A stretch of DNA of 64,000 bases from an uncultured Candidatus Saccharibacteria bacterium (lineage in GTDB: Bacteria > Patescibacteriota > Saccharimonadia > Saccharimonadales > UBA4665): assembly GCA_937892705.1 (NCBI GenBank), contig CALBGR010000006.1:1-64000 (forward strand). The letters are read 5' to 3'. Positions 9,679-17,562 of the stretch are shown here, one piece after another. The translations under genes and the position numbers were made by a program. Under the pieces are notes generated by a model that made no database searches, was not told where the DNA came from, and saw nothing but the letters and a program-made list of their open reading frames with translations. The number at the start of each line of letters is the position of its first letter. Within the stretch, counting starts at the first letter, position 1.

Positions 9679-9945
9679 ATGGAATCGTATTTCTTTAACA
9701 AAGAAGTCATCATAGACGCCGTATACTTCAAACACCAAAACAACCGTCTAAAAAGCTACCCAAAACACATGATTGTAGACGGCCAGGGCGTCACCTTCAA
9801 AACCGGCCTTGAGCGCTTGGCACAAGAAGGCAAGCGTGCCGCTCGCTTATTTGAAATGACTGATGGCCGTTTGCGCTATCGTCTAAAACTCGATCAAGAA
9901 ACCAGAACCTGGAAACTCTTACGTGTTGCCGAGGTAACGAGATAG
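9679..9945 (+). CDS. Small basic protein of unknown function upstream of umuD
   Basis: I place the start at ATG 9679 because GGGAGG at 9664-9669 is a good Shine-Dalgarno at 9-nt spacing; an upstream ATG at 9655 has no such site. The product is about 88 residues (MESYFFNKEVIIDAVYFK onward), rich in Lys and Arg, with alternating strands and no membrane helix or signal. I do not recognise a family. Its stop is 5 bp before the umuD-like start, and umuC follows, so it is probably the first gene of an operon for translesion synthesis. It might be an accessory factor of that polymerase or an operon regulator; neither is shown by the sequence. Confidence 0.75.
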   Translation: MESYFFNKEVIIDAVYFKHQNNRLKSYPKHMIVDGQGVTFKTGLERLAQEGKRAARLFEMTDGRLRYRLKLDQETRTWKLLRVAEVTR

Positions 9946-9950
9946 CCGCA

Positions 9951-10301
9951 ATGGAAGACGCCATAACCTATGAACCAATAGACGGCAGCAGCGTCAGTGT
10001 ACATACCGGCTTTCCGAACGCCGCTGATGATTCACGCTTACAAGCGCTCAGTTTAGATACATTACTCATACCGCATCCTAGCAGTACGTTCCACTTTCGC
10101 ATCAGCGGCACACAGTGGCAAAACATCGGTATTTTTGATGGGGACATCGCGCTTGTGGACCGCGCTCTACAACCTCAAAGCAACGATATCGTTGCGTGGG
10201 TGCAGCACGGCGAATTTGCGCTCAGCTTTTATCATCGCGTACCGAAACATGCCGCCATCTGGGGTGTCGTTACCGCCACCATCCATCAATTTAGAAAGTA
10301 A
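9951..10301 (+). CDS. UmuD-like S24 protein lacking catalytic residues
   Basis: A 116-residue protein that aligns along its length with UmuD: TGFPNAADD matches the segment around the UmuD cleavage site, LLIPHPSSTFHFRISG the run-up to the active serine, and GIFDGDIALVD the conserved strand. The catalytic serine (in SGDSM of UmuD) is replaced by Gln55 in SGTQW. The catalytic lysine (in GEFTVKK) is replaced by Ser92 in GEFALSF. The cleavage-site Cys-Gly is Thr19-Gly20. So it should neither cleave itself nor be a protease and probably acts as a constitutive UmuD'-like partner of the UmuC encoded 15 bp downstream. Family assignment is good; the functional reading is inference. Confidence 0.85.
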   Translation: MEDAITYEPIDGSSVSVHTGFPNAADDSRLQALSLDTLLIPHPSSTFHFRISGTQWQNIGIFDGDIALVDRALQPQSNDIVAWVQHGEFALSFYHRVPKHAAIWGVVTATIHQFRK

Positions 10302-10316
10302 ATATCATCTATAGCC

Positions 10317-11735
10317 ATGAAGCATGCTCATGTTAACTCTGACAATACCAAGCAAGACATTTTGAGAAAGTTCAGCGAAGTGCAGCTGAAATATCCTAAG
10401 AACATTTCACGCAAAACGCCTCCTCAAGATGCCTTGCTTGGTGCTGGCATGATGCGAGTTTTTGCACTGATTGACTGCAATAACTTCTTCGTCAGCTGCG
10501 AACGACTATTCCGCCCCGACCTCGCCAATAAACCTGTCGTAGTGCTCAGCAGCAATGACGGCTGCGTTGTTGCCCGCAGCAACGAAGCCAAAGCACTGGG
10601 TATTCCTATGGGCGCACCAGTGTTCAAATTTAAAGAGATTTTTAACCAACAGCACGTCACCGCATTTTCCGGCAATTTCGAACTGTACGGCAACATTTCA
10701 CGCCGTATTATCAATACTTTAAGCAGTATCACACCGTATATTGAAGTTTATTCCATCGATGAATCATTCTTAGATATTTCTTCGCTGTCTATCACCAATT
10801 ATCGAAAGTGGGCGCTTACGGTACGGGCACAAATACTACAGGAAATCGGTATACCTGTATCCATCGGTGTCGCACCAACAAAAACACTCGCCAAACTTGC
10901 CAGTATCATCGCAAAGCAACAACCAATTCACCAAGGCGTATTTAGTTTTATAGACATTACTCAACAGGCCAGAGAAGCCGCTCTTGCATCAGTAGACATT
11001 CAAGATGTATGGGGTGTCGGTTGGCGACTCGCTCCACGTCTCAAAGCAGCAGGTGTTCATACCGCACTCCAACTATCCCGCATGAGACCGAAACGTGCTC
11101 AACAACTGATGAGCATCACCGGTCGGCAAATGATTGCCGAACTCAATGGTATAAGCTGTTTTCCGCTTGAGCGCACCCATAAAGTACAAAAAAGCATTAT
11201 GCGCGGTCGTACATTCGGCGAAGATACAAACCTACCGCATGTGATTGAAGCCGCAATCGCCAACATGGCAACACGTGCAGCATACCGACTCAGGGAACAG
11301 TCTCAACTCGCCTGGCGCGCAGGACTGTGCCTGGAAACTAACCGCCACAAACCAGGCTACAAACGCTGGTATCAGGAAGTCCGCTTTACAGCACCCACCC
11401 AAGACACTGGTCACATTATCGCCACGCTCACTAAAGCTTTCTCTAAAATACACAAGCCCGGCAGACTGTATCACCGTCTAAACGTGTACCTCTACGATCT
11501 TGTACCTGCTCAAAACCTCCAGACAGATTTATTAGGCATTATAAACATACAAAATTACCATATGTCACACCGGCGTATGAAAGCATTTGATGCTATAAAC
11601 CACCGATTCGGCCGCAGACATATTCGTTATGCCGCCGAGGATTTAAGCCGCTCCTGGCAACCACGCCGCAGCCGCAGCTCACCGCGCTATGTGAGCCACT
11701 GGGATGAGCTACCGACCGTGCGCATAGTACAATAA
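10317..11735 (+). CDS. umuC: Y-family DNA polymerase, UmuC-like (Pol V catalytic subunit)
   Basis: Translesion DNA polymerase. The palm/finger motifs are VFALIDCNNFFVSCERLF, SNDGCVVARSNEAKALGIPM and YSIDESFLD, so the metal-binding Asp and Asp-Glu pair are present. VSIGVAPTKTLAKLA and a helix-hairpin-helix region (VWGVGWRLAPRLKAAGV) follow, then the little-finger domain and a basic C-terminus. From the given ATG the protein is 472 residues, about 44 longer at the N-terminus than usual. The internal ATG pair at 10449/10452 fits the family start exactly, but neither site has a clear Shine-Dalgarno, so the start is uncertain. It follows the UmuD-like gene and probably forms a Pol V-like complex with it. 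Confidence 0.93.
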   Translation: MKHAHVNSDNTKQDILRKFSEVQLKYPKNISRKTPPQDALLGAGMMRVFALIDCNNFFVSCERLFRPDLANKPVVVLSSNDGCVVARSNEAKALGIPMGAPVFKFKEIFNQQHVTAFSGNFELYGNISRRIINTLSSITPYIEVYSIDESFLDISSLSITNYRKWALTVRAQILQEIGIPVSIGVAPTKTLAKLASIIAKQQPIHQGVFSFIDITQQAREAALASVDIQDVWGVGWRLAPRLKAAGVHTALQLSRMRPKRAQQLMSITGRQMIAELNGISCFPLERTHKVQKSIMRGRTFGEDTNLPHVIEAAIANMATRAAYRLREQSQLAWRAGLCLETNRHKPGYKRWYQEVRFTAPTQDTGHIIATLTKAFSKIHKPGRLYHRLNVYLYDLVPAQNLQTDLLGIINIQNYHMSHRRMKAFDAINHRFGRRHIRYAAEDLSRSWQPRRSRSSPRYVSHWDELPTVRIVQ

Positions 11736-11740
11736 GAACA

Positions 11741-12172
11741 GTGAAACTTCATATTATCACCATCGGAAAACCAAAATTAGACTATGCCGTAAGCGGCTGG
11801 GACGACTATTTCAGTCGTCTGAAACGTTTTCACGATGTTAAAGCTACTCATATTGCTGATAAATTTGCCTATGACAGCAGCAAAATTTTAGAGGTAGCAG
11901 GAAATAGCTATAAAGTTACACTGGAAATTTCCGGCAAGCAGTTTACCAGCCCAGAACTCGCAGATTTTTTAAAAAAGCAAGAACTATCAGCCAGAGAAAT
12001 AAGCTTTATTATTGGTGGTCCTGAAGGTCTACCAAAGGAAGTTATTGCTACAGCCGATTTTCAGTGGAGTCTTGGCAAACTCACACTTCCGCACGATCTT
12101 GCTATGATAACACTCCTTGAAGCACTATATCGAGCAAGCACCATCAATGCTGGCTTACCATATCACAAATAA
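11741..12172 (+). CDS. rlmH: 23S rRNA pseudouridine-1915 N3-methyltransferase (SPOUT)
   Basis: A 143-residue protein starting at GTG (MKLHIITIGKPK), slightly shorter than E. coli RlmH (155). The SPOUT-fold SAM-binding loop shows as SFIIGGPEGLP, and the C-terminal LTLPHDLAMITLLEALYRA is typical, ending near the usual YHK. It methylates the pseudouridine in helix 69 of 23S rRNA on the 70S ribosome. It follows umuC by 5 bp but is a ribosome-maturation gene. Its stop codon abuts the A-run that, on the other strand, is the U-run of the terminator of the minus-strand RNA. Confidence 0.95.
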   Translation: MKLHIITIGKPKLDYAVSGWDDYFSRLKRFHDVKATHIADKFAYDSSKILEVAGNSYKVTLEISGKQFTSPELADFLKKQELSAREISFIIGGPEGLPKEVIATADFQWSLGKLTLPHDLAMITLLEALYRASTINAGLPYHK

Positions 12173-12624
12173 AAAACCGCCCATACAAGCGGCGGCTTAC
12201 TATTCTTGAGATTGAGAGAAGTGGAGGTGGCAAACTGTGGACTGTTTTTGGTAGGTGAGGGGGTCGCCGCGAAAGCAGCTGTGTATAAAAACACATACTC
12301 GCAAACGCGGCGACCCACTACTCAACCTCAATCAACACAGCGTGTTGCTTGCGCGACAGTACGCAACGTGATGGGGTAGAGGATTATGCGGTTGTCAATG
12401 AACGTAACTCTCCCGGAACGTCCTCTGTGCCTCTGCTGCACCCCCTGATTTCACGGGCCGTCACGCTGACGCACTAAGCGCCACCTCCTTTTTGTTGTGA
12501 TGTGTGAAATGTGTCCAGCTTTTCTTCGCTCCTGCGTATTATGTGCCTCTGCTTCAGGCCTCCCAAGCGAAGCAAGACTGGACTCGACATTCCGTGGATG
12601 ACACACTCCCTCCTCGGAATGTTG
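12171..12624 (-). ncRNA. Structured non-coding RNA 1 (about 450 nt, family unknown)
   Basis: No convincing ORF lies here. On the minus strand a promoter (TTGACT at 12659-12654, 17-bp spacer, TAATAT at 12636-12631) predicts a start near 12624. An intrinsic terminator ends it (CCGCC/GGGCGG stem followed by six U, 12197-12171). Strong helices between them include CATTCCG/CGGAATG, GTCCAG/CTGGAC with CTTCGCT/AGCGAAG, and an 11-bp GGGTCGCCGCG/CGCGGCGACCC stem. An outer helix TTGAGGTTGAG/CTCAATCTCAA pairs fully on the minus strand through a G-U wobble but would have an A-C mismatch on the plus strand, which supports the minus orientation. GCAGAGGCACA occurs twice. I see none of the diagnostic motifs of RNase P, tmRNA or SRP RNA. 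Confidence 0.65.
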
Positions 12625-12630
12625 AAAGGT

Positions 12631-12659
12631 ATATTACAAATATTATTACAAAAAGTCAA
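12631..12659 (-). promoter_or_regulatory. Promoter of structured RNA 1
   Basis: TTGACT-17-TAATAT on the minus strand, placed just upstream of the first stem of the RNA. Confidence 0.65.
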
Positions 12660-12761
12660 TAGTATTTTATAGAAAAATAAACGCTCTATCAATACGCTTG
12701 TGGTTATTGACGTTACGCATAGATTTGCTATAAATAGGTATTGTAAACGGGAAAAACAAAA

Positions 12762-14492
12762 ATGAAATACAATTGGGATTACGAAGTCGACTTTTTAGTA
12801 GCAGGTACAGGTGCTGCAGGGTTGTCTGCTGCAATTACCGCCAAAGTAAATGGTCTTGATACATTGCTTGTCGAAAGCGAAGATCGATGGGGCGGTACCA
12901 CCTGTATCTCTGGAGGTGGACTTTGGATGCCCAATAACCCACTCATGTATCGCGATGGCGATCAAGACTCTATCGAAGAAGCGCTCGCCTACATGGAAGC
13001 AACTATCGGCGACGAAGGCCCACACACCAGCCGCGAACGTAAACTCGCATTTCTGACTGCAATCCCAAATTTCGTTGAAATGATGGAAGAACTTGGCGTA
13101 GAGTGGGTACGCGCCAAAGATTACCCTGATTATTATCCAGACCTTCCAGGCGGAAAAATTGGTCGCGGTATCGAAGTAAAACCATTTAACGTACGCAAAC
13201 TCAAAGGTTTTCAGAAAAAATCACGTATCGATCAAGGCATTCCTGCGCCGGTAAAGACTGATGATGTGTGGCTGCTTGGTCGCGCCTGGTCTACGCCTGA
13301 TGGCTTCTGGCGAGGTACTCGTTTTGTATTTCGTACCCTAAAAGGCTTAGTGCTTGGACGCCGGGAATACGGTATGGGTCCAGCGCTCGCTTGTACACTT
13401 ATGTACATCGCTCTCAAACATGACATTCCCGTATGGCTCAAATCGCCAATTACAAAGGTAATCATCGAAGACGGGCGAGTTATTGGCGCTATCGTGAATA
13501 AAGAGGGCAAAGATGTATATATCCGCACACTCCGCGGTATCATGCTGGGAGCAGGCGGTTTTGCCCGAAACAAAGAGTGGCGCAAGAAATACCAAGGTAT
13601 CGAAGGCTGGACTGCAGCACCAGAAGGACAGATGGGTACCGGTATTCAGGTCGGTATCGACGCTGGCGGAGATATTGCAATGATGGATGATGCTTGGTGG
13701 GGTGCTGGCGTAAAACTTGGCCCAGATAAAAACACGTTTGTACTTGGTGAGCGCTCATTCCCATACAGCATCGTAGTTGACCAAAAAGGAAACCGCTACT
13801 TAAACGAGTCTGAATCATATGTCGATTTCGGTCATCACATGCTGGAACATAACAAAAAGGCACCCGCAATCCCATCATGGCTCATTACCGAAAAACGCCA
13901 CAGCAAACGCTATCTCAACACTTTCACACTAACTGCCCGCAAACAGCTTATTAAAAATGGCGATTTCGTTATTGCTGATACTCTTGAAGAACTTGCCGAT
14001 AAGATTGGCCTCGATAAAGAAACTTTCCTTAGCACCGTTGAACGCTTTAACGAATTCGCACGAACCGGTGTAGATCGAGATTATCAACGCGGACGCACCA
14101 AATATGATCGCTACTATGGCGATCCGACTGTCAAGCCAAATCCAAATCTTGGACCACTCGAAAAAGGCCCATTCCATGCCTTCAAAATTTACCCAGGCGA
14201 CCTTGGCACAAAGGGCGGCTTAATAACCGACGAACATGCACGAGTACTGCGCAAAGACGGTTCAGTTATTGAAGGCTTGTATGCAGCAGGCAACAACACC
14301 GCATCTGTTATGGGCCGCACCTATCCAGGACCAGGCAGCACTATCGGACCTGCATCTATCTTTGGTTACCTCGGCGCACTCCACGCTGCCCAGCAAGATC
14401 AAAACCCAATCAATCGCCAAGGGGAAGAAGAAAATAGGAAGCCTGCAACCAGTAAAAAGCCTGTAGAAACTAGAGAGCCCGTAGGTGTATAA
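12762..14492 (+). CDS. FAD-dependent 3-ketosteroid delta1-dehydrogenase-like flavoprotein
   Basis: A 576-residue flavoprotein of the fumarate reductase/KstD superfamily. An N-terminal dinucleotide-binding motif VAGTGAAGLSAAI is followed by the FAD-contacting ESEDRWGGTTCISGGGLWMP. The C-terminal part carries GLYAAGNNTASVMGRTYPG and GSTIGPASIFGYLGA, close to KstD enzymes, including the Tyr and Gly of the YPGxG motif used there in catalysis. KstD oxidises steroid A rings; the true substrate here is unknown and other 2-enoate or ketone oxidations are possible. The last 30 residues are a charged tail. The promoter TTGACG-16-TATAAA lies about 30 bp upstream. It is a stand-alone metabolic gene, and transfer from an actinobacterium is plausible. 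Confidence 0.88.
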   Translation: MKYNWDYEVDFLVAGTGAAGLSAAITAKVNGLDTLLVESEDRWGGTTCISGGGLWMPNNPLMYRDGDQDSIEEALAYMEATIGDEGPHTSRERKLAFLTAIPNFVEMMEELGVEWVRAKDYPDYYPDLPGGKIGRGIEVKPFNVRKLKGFQKKSRIDQGIPAPVKTDDVWLLGRAWSTPDGFWRGTRFVFRTLKGLVLGRREYGMGPALACTLMYIALKHDIPVWLKSPITKVIIEDGRVIGAIVNKEGKDVYIRTLRGIMLGAGGFARNKEWRKKYQGIEGWTAAPEGQMGTGIQVGIDAGGDIAMMDDAWWGAGVKLGPDKNTFVLGERSFPYSIVVDQKGNRYLNESESYVDFGHHMLEHNKKAPAIPSWLITEKRHSKRYLNTFTLTARKQLIKNGDFVIADTLEELADKIGLDKETFLSTVERFNEFARTGVDRDYQRGRTKYDRYYGDPTVKPNPNLGPLEKGPFHAFKIYPGDLGTKGGLITDEHARVLRKDGSVIEGLYAAGNNTASVMGRTYPGPGSTIGPASIFGYLGALHAAQQDQNPINRQGEEENRKPATSKKPVETREPVGV

Positions 14493-14510
14493 ACTAAAAG
14501 GATAGTTTAC

Positions 14511-14542
14511 AAAACAGGTATCGCTTTAACGGTACCTGTTTT
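14511..14542 (+). terminator. Intrinsic terminator after the flavoprotein gene
   Basis: A perfect 10-bp stem AAAACAGGTA/TACCTGTTTT with a 12-nt loop. It has A and U flanks on both sides and so could act in either direction. Confidence 0.8.
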
Positions 14543-14688
14543 GGTAATGTCACGGGGGAGCATTACATATAATCTTGTGGCATGTTTGGAGCAAGCTCCT
14601 GTTGCGCGACCTCGATTATCGAACTCCCTCGCTTTGCTTGGTATCGGGGTTCGCTTCCGCCGGGAAACATGAAGAAAAAGAAAGAAAA
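14543..14688. other. Non-coding stretch between terminators
   Basis: About 145 bp with no credible ORF or RNA gene on either strand. A GGGGTTCG string near 14645 recalls a T-arm but no cloverleaf can be built. Confidence 0.5.
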
Positions 14689-14714
14689 AGAGACCATCCA
14701 CAAGGATGATCTCT
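14689..14714 (-). terminator. Terminator of the tRNA-Glu gene
   Basis: An 11-bp stem (AGAGATCATCC with GGATGGTCTCT, one G-U pair) and TTGT loop followed by a U-run on the minus strand, a few nt after the tRNA 3' end. Confidence 0.8.
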
Positions 14715-14719
14715 TTTTC

Positions 14720-14794
14720 TGGTGACCTCACGGGGAATCGAACCCCGATTGCCAGGCTGAGAACCTGGTGTCCTAGCCGTTAGACGATGAGGCC
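14720..14794 (-). tRNA. tRNA-Glu (CTC)
   Basis: The minus strand folds as a full cloverleaf. The acceptor stem is GGCCTCA/TGAGGTC. The anticodon stem CCAGG/CCTGG encloses loop TTCTCAG with anticodon CTC, which reads GAG (Glu). The T arm is CGGGG-TTCGATT-CCCCG. The discriminator A is followed by an encoded CCA, included in the span. Most bacteria decode Glu with a UUC anticodon, so this is the supplementary isoacceptor. It is followed by its own terminator and lies upstream of nothing else on its strand. Confidence 0.93.
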
Positions 14795-14914
14795 AGCGCT
14801 CTAGCTTAAGATTTCACAGCGAAACTATAGTACCACATCTGTTATAAAACGTCTAGAAGAATAAGTAGACGATTGCTTTATCAGCTATAACTCATCATAA
14901 TAAGTATAAGCTTT

Positions 14915-16222
14915 ATGGAACAACAGACTATTATCATTGGTGGGATTGCAATAGTCATATGTTTGCTTGTTGTTGTTCTTATTGTGCGGGTTATTCGCGC
15001 CAATCTAAAACAAAGACCAGTGAATAATGCAAAGCTGCTTGCAAACCTTCGTGACGAAAAACTAAAATCTGAAATTATTCTTAACACTATCGAAGATGGG
15101 GTAGTGCTGCTCGATGAACAAAAAACAATCCAGCTGTTTAACCCCGGAGCCAGCCATATCACTGGTTGGAGCCCCGAGGAAGCACGAGAGCTTGATTTTC
15201 GCTCGATCATAAAACTTGTTAATGACAAAGACGAACCCTACGACGACAAGCAAAATCCTTTTATTAGAGCCTATAAAGAAGCAACAACCATACGCGACAA
15301 TAAAGCAACGTTGGTAACCAGAGGCAATAAACGTGTACCACTCAGCCTGAGCGTCTCTCCGCTGCTAGATGACAAAGGACAAGTACGCGCAGTAGTAGCT
15401 GTGTTTCGAGACGTCAGTCAGGAGCGTAAACAAGAACAGCAGCGCGCAGAATTTATCAGTACCGCCAGTCATGAGATGCGCACACCCGTTGCAGCTATTG
15501 AAGGTTACTTGGCGCTTGCACTCAATGATCGTGTCAGCACCATTGATACGCGCGCCCGAAGCTATCTAGAGAAAGCACATAGCGCAACAAAACACCTCGG
15601 TCAGCTATTTCAGGACCTGCTGACAAGCGCTAAAGCCGAAGACGGACGCCTAACCAGCCATCCTGAAGTTGTGGAAATGGGTTCTTTTTTAGAGCAGCTT
15701 GCCCAAGATTTGCGGTTTGCCGCTGAAAAGAAAAATCTACCGGTTGAACTTGTTATAGGATCTCAAACCACTGGCGCAGTGGGCGGCGGCAGTATGGTCA
15801 AAACCGTTCGGCCGCTGTATTACACATATGTTGATCCTGATCGTATGAGGGAAGTGATAACCAACCTGTTTGATAATGCAGTCAAATACACCACCGAAGG
15901 AAAAATATCTCTAGGCATTACCGGCAATAACGATATCGTGCAGCTATACGTAAGAGATACCGGTGCAGGTATCCCACGCGAAGACATTAAACACCTGTTT
16001 CAAAAATTCTACCGTGTCGACAACTCAGCTACCCGTACTGTAGGCGGTACTGGCTTGGGACTTTTTATTTGCCGTAAAATCGTGGAAATGTACAACGGCA
16101 AAATCTGGGTAGAGAGTGATTTGGGCAAGGGCAGTACTTTTTACATAAACCTACCGCGCTTGTCTGCTCAAGAAGTTGCCAAGATTCAAAAAACAGCTAC
16201 TCACGATACAAAGAAAGCATAA
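14915..16222 (+). CDS. Membrane sensor histidine kinase with PAS domain
   Basis: A 435-residue kinase. One N-terminal membrane helix (about residues 5-28, IIIGGIAIVICLLVVVLIV) is followed directly by a PAS domain (about 45-165, containing EDGVVLLDEQKTIQLFNPGA). HisKA follows with the phospho-acceptor His in SHEMRTPVAAIEG near 190. HATPase_c has NLFDNAVKYT, DTGAGIP and GGTGLGLFICRK. The very short periplasmic end and cytoplasmic PAS suggest sensing of an internal or membrane signal. It is followed 58 bp later by a response regulator that is the likely partner. Confidence 0.93.
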   Translation: MEQQTIIIGGIAIVICLLVVVLIVRVIRANLKQRPVNNAKLLANLRDEKLKSEIILNTIEDGVVLLDEQKTIQLFNPGASHITGWSPEEARELDFRSIIKLVNDKDEPYDDKQNPFIRAYKEATTIRDNKATLVTRGNKRVPLSLSVSPLLDDKGQVRAVVAVFRDVSQERKQEQQRAEFISTASHEMRTPVAAIEGYLALALNDRVSTIDTRARSYLEKAHSATKHLGQLFQDLLTSAKAEDGRLTSHPEVVEMGSFLEQLAQDLRFAAEKKNLPVELVIGSQTTGAVGGGSMVKTVRPLYYTYVDPDRMREVITNLFDNAVKYTTEGKISLGITGNNDIVQLYVRDTGAGIPREDIKHLFQKFYRVDNSATRTVGGTGLGLFICRKIVEMYNGKIWVESDLGKGSTFYINLPRLSAQEVAKIQKTATHDTKKA

Positions 16223-16280
16223 ACAGTTTTATGGTACAATAGGCGTAAAGTTAAATAAGGTAAAACAGGATATCAAATCT

Positions 16281-17534
16281 ATGACAAAAGTGCTGTTGGT
16301 CGAAGACGATAATAATCTACGAGAAATTTATGAAGCGCGCCTTGCGGCTGAAGGGTACGAAATATCAACTGCTAAAGATGGTGAAGATGCTCTCGCCGTT
16401 GCCAAAAAGGTCAAACCAGACCTTATTATTTCAGATGTTATGATGCCGCGTATTAGCGGTTTTGAAATGCTTGATATTTTACGAAATACCGAAGGCTTAA
16501 AGCATACCAAAATTATTATGCTCACCGCACTTGGGCAGGCCGAAGACAAATCTCGTGCAGACAGTCTTGGCGCAGACCGTTACCTCGTAAAATCACAGGT
16601 TACTCTAGAAGACATCGTAAAAGCAGCACAAGAATTACTTGATCCGGATGCCGAAACTACAACCGCAGACAATACTGGAGTTGTTTCCGAACCGGCACCA
16701 GCTGCCGCACCACAGCCAACACCTGATACTGCTAATCCCGCTCCGGCTACTCAGCCCGAAACACCACCTATGCCAACGCCTATAACTACCGAAACCGAAC
16801 AGCAACCGGCTCCTGCTCCAGCACAACCAGCCCCGGCAACACCGGTTAATCCAGCTATACAACCAACACCAGTTGCAACACCACCTGAAAACACAAACGA
16901 AGATAAGTCTGAGCCTTTAATTCAAATGCCACCACAACCTGTAGACGCTGCTGCAGCCACTGTTGACCAGGCACAATCAACTTCTCAAGAAAACGCAACT
17001 GTCACACAGCAAATACAAAATTTCGTAAACACAGTTCCTGCCAGTCCCGCTCCAGCTGCTCAGTCTGAAACCGCAACCACTCCTCCTGCTGAATCTGAAG
17101 CCAGCACCAGCGACAACGACGCTGTGATTCAAGCAGCCATAGATAACTTGTCAGATACTACAGCAAGCGCTCAATCAACAGCACCAACAGCCCAAGAACC
17201 AACTACCCAGCCTGAAACATCAGCAGACACTGCGACAGACACAGCAAACGAGCAACCATCTACAGCAAGCACATCAAAAATCAGCGGCGAAAAAGTAATT
17301 CAGCCAATTAATGACTTGAGTCAGGACAAAAACGATATCCAAACTCTGCTTGCCCAAGAGCAAATGAAAGAAAGTCAGGCCGCTGCCACAGCAGGCACAC
17401 CAGTTGTCGGTGGCGGGGAAGCTGAAAGTACAGGACAAAATCAACCTACGCCAAGTAACGCCGGGCCAGCACATCCGCCAGGCGGCGTATTTATGCCAAA
17501 TGAAAACGGCAGCGCCAACGAAAACGCTCTTTAG
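16281..17534 (+). CDS. Response regulator with very long Pro/Ala/Thr-rich tail
   Basis: The start is the ATG at 16281, giving 417 residues that begin MTKVLLVEDDNNLREIYEAR; the longer frame from 16176 runs through the end of the kinase gene. Residues 1-122 are a normal receiver with phospho-acceptor Asp in LIISDVMMP and the switch Lys in YLVKSQ. The remaining nearly 300 residues are low complexity (Pro, Ala, Thr, Gln, Glu, Ser), acidic and probably disordered, with a short conserved-looking helix around KVIQPINDLSQDKNDIQTLL. No output domain is visible. The tail may tether a partner, or localise the protein, but this is unknown. A TACAAT box near 16235 could drive it separately from the kinase. 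Confidence 0.88.
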   Translation: MTKVLLVEDDNNLREIYEARLAAEGYEISTAKDGEDALAVAKKVKPDLIISDVMMPRISGFEMLDILRNTEGLKHTKIIMLTALGQAEDKSRADSLGADRYLVKSQVTLEDIVKAAQELLDPDAETTTADNTGVVSEPAPAAAPQPTPDTANPAPATQPETPPMPTPITTETEQQPAPAPAQPAPATPVNPAIQPTPVATPPENTNEDKSEPLIQMPPQPVDAAAATVDQAQSTSQENATVTQQIQNFVNTVPASPAPAAQSETATTPPAESEASTSDNDAVIQAAIDNLSDTTASAQSTAPTAQEPTTQPETSADTATDTANEQPSTASTSKISGEKVIQPINDLSQDKNDIQTLLAQEQMKESQAAATAGTPVVGGGEAESTGQNQPTPSNAGPAHPPGGVFMPNENGSANENAL

Positions 17535-17550
17535 TTTAGACAATTACTGA

Positions 17551-17556
17551 TATGCT
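17551..17556 (+). promoter_or_regulatory. Extended -10 box, leaderless start
   Basis: TGATATGCT (extended -10, hexamer TATGCT) ends 6 nt before the ATG at 17563; no Shine-Dalgarno is present. Confidence 0.6.
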
Positions 17557-17562
17557 GTAGCT

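Noticed and set aside
12171..12624. RNase P RNA, tmRNA or SRP RNA
   Set aside because: The conserved P4 segments, the tRNA-like ends with tag ORF and the GGAAGCAGC-type tetraloop region are not found on either strand; a formal model search is still needed. The same applies to 22365-22683.
14580..14660. Second tRNA or tRNA remnant near tRNA-Glu
   Set aside because: Only a GGGGTTCG string resembles a T arm; no acceptor or anticodon stem can be formed.
16176..16280. Longer start for the tailed response regulator
   Set aside because: The extension translates the end of the kinase gene in another frame; the receiver fold begins at the ATG at 16281.
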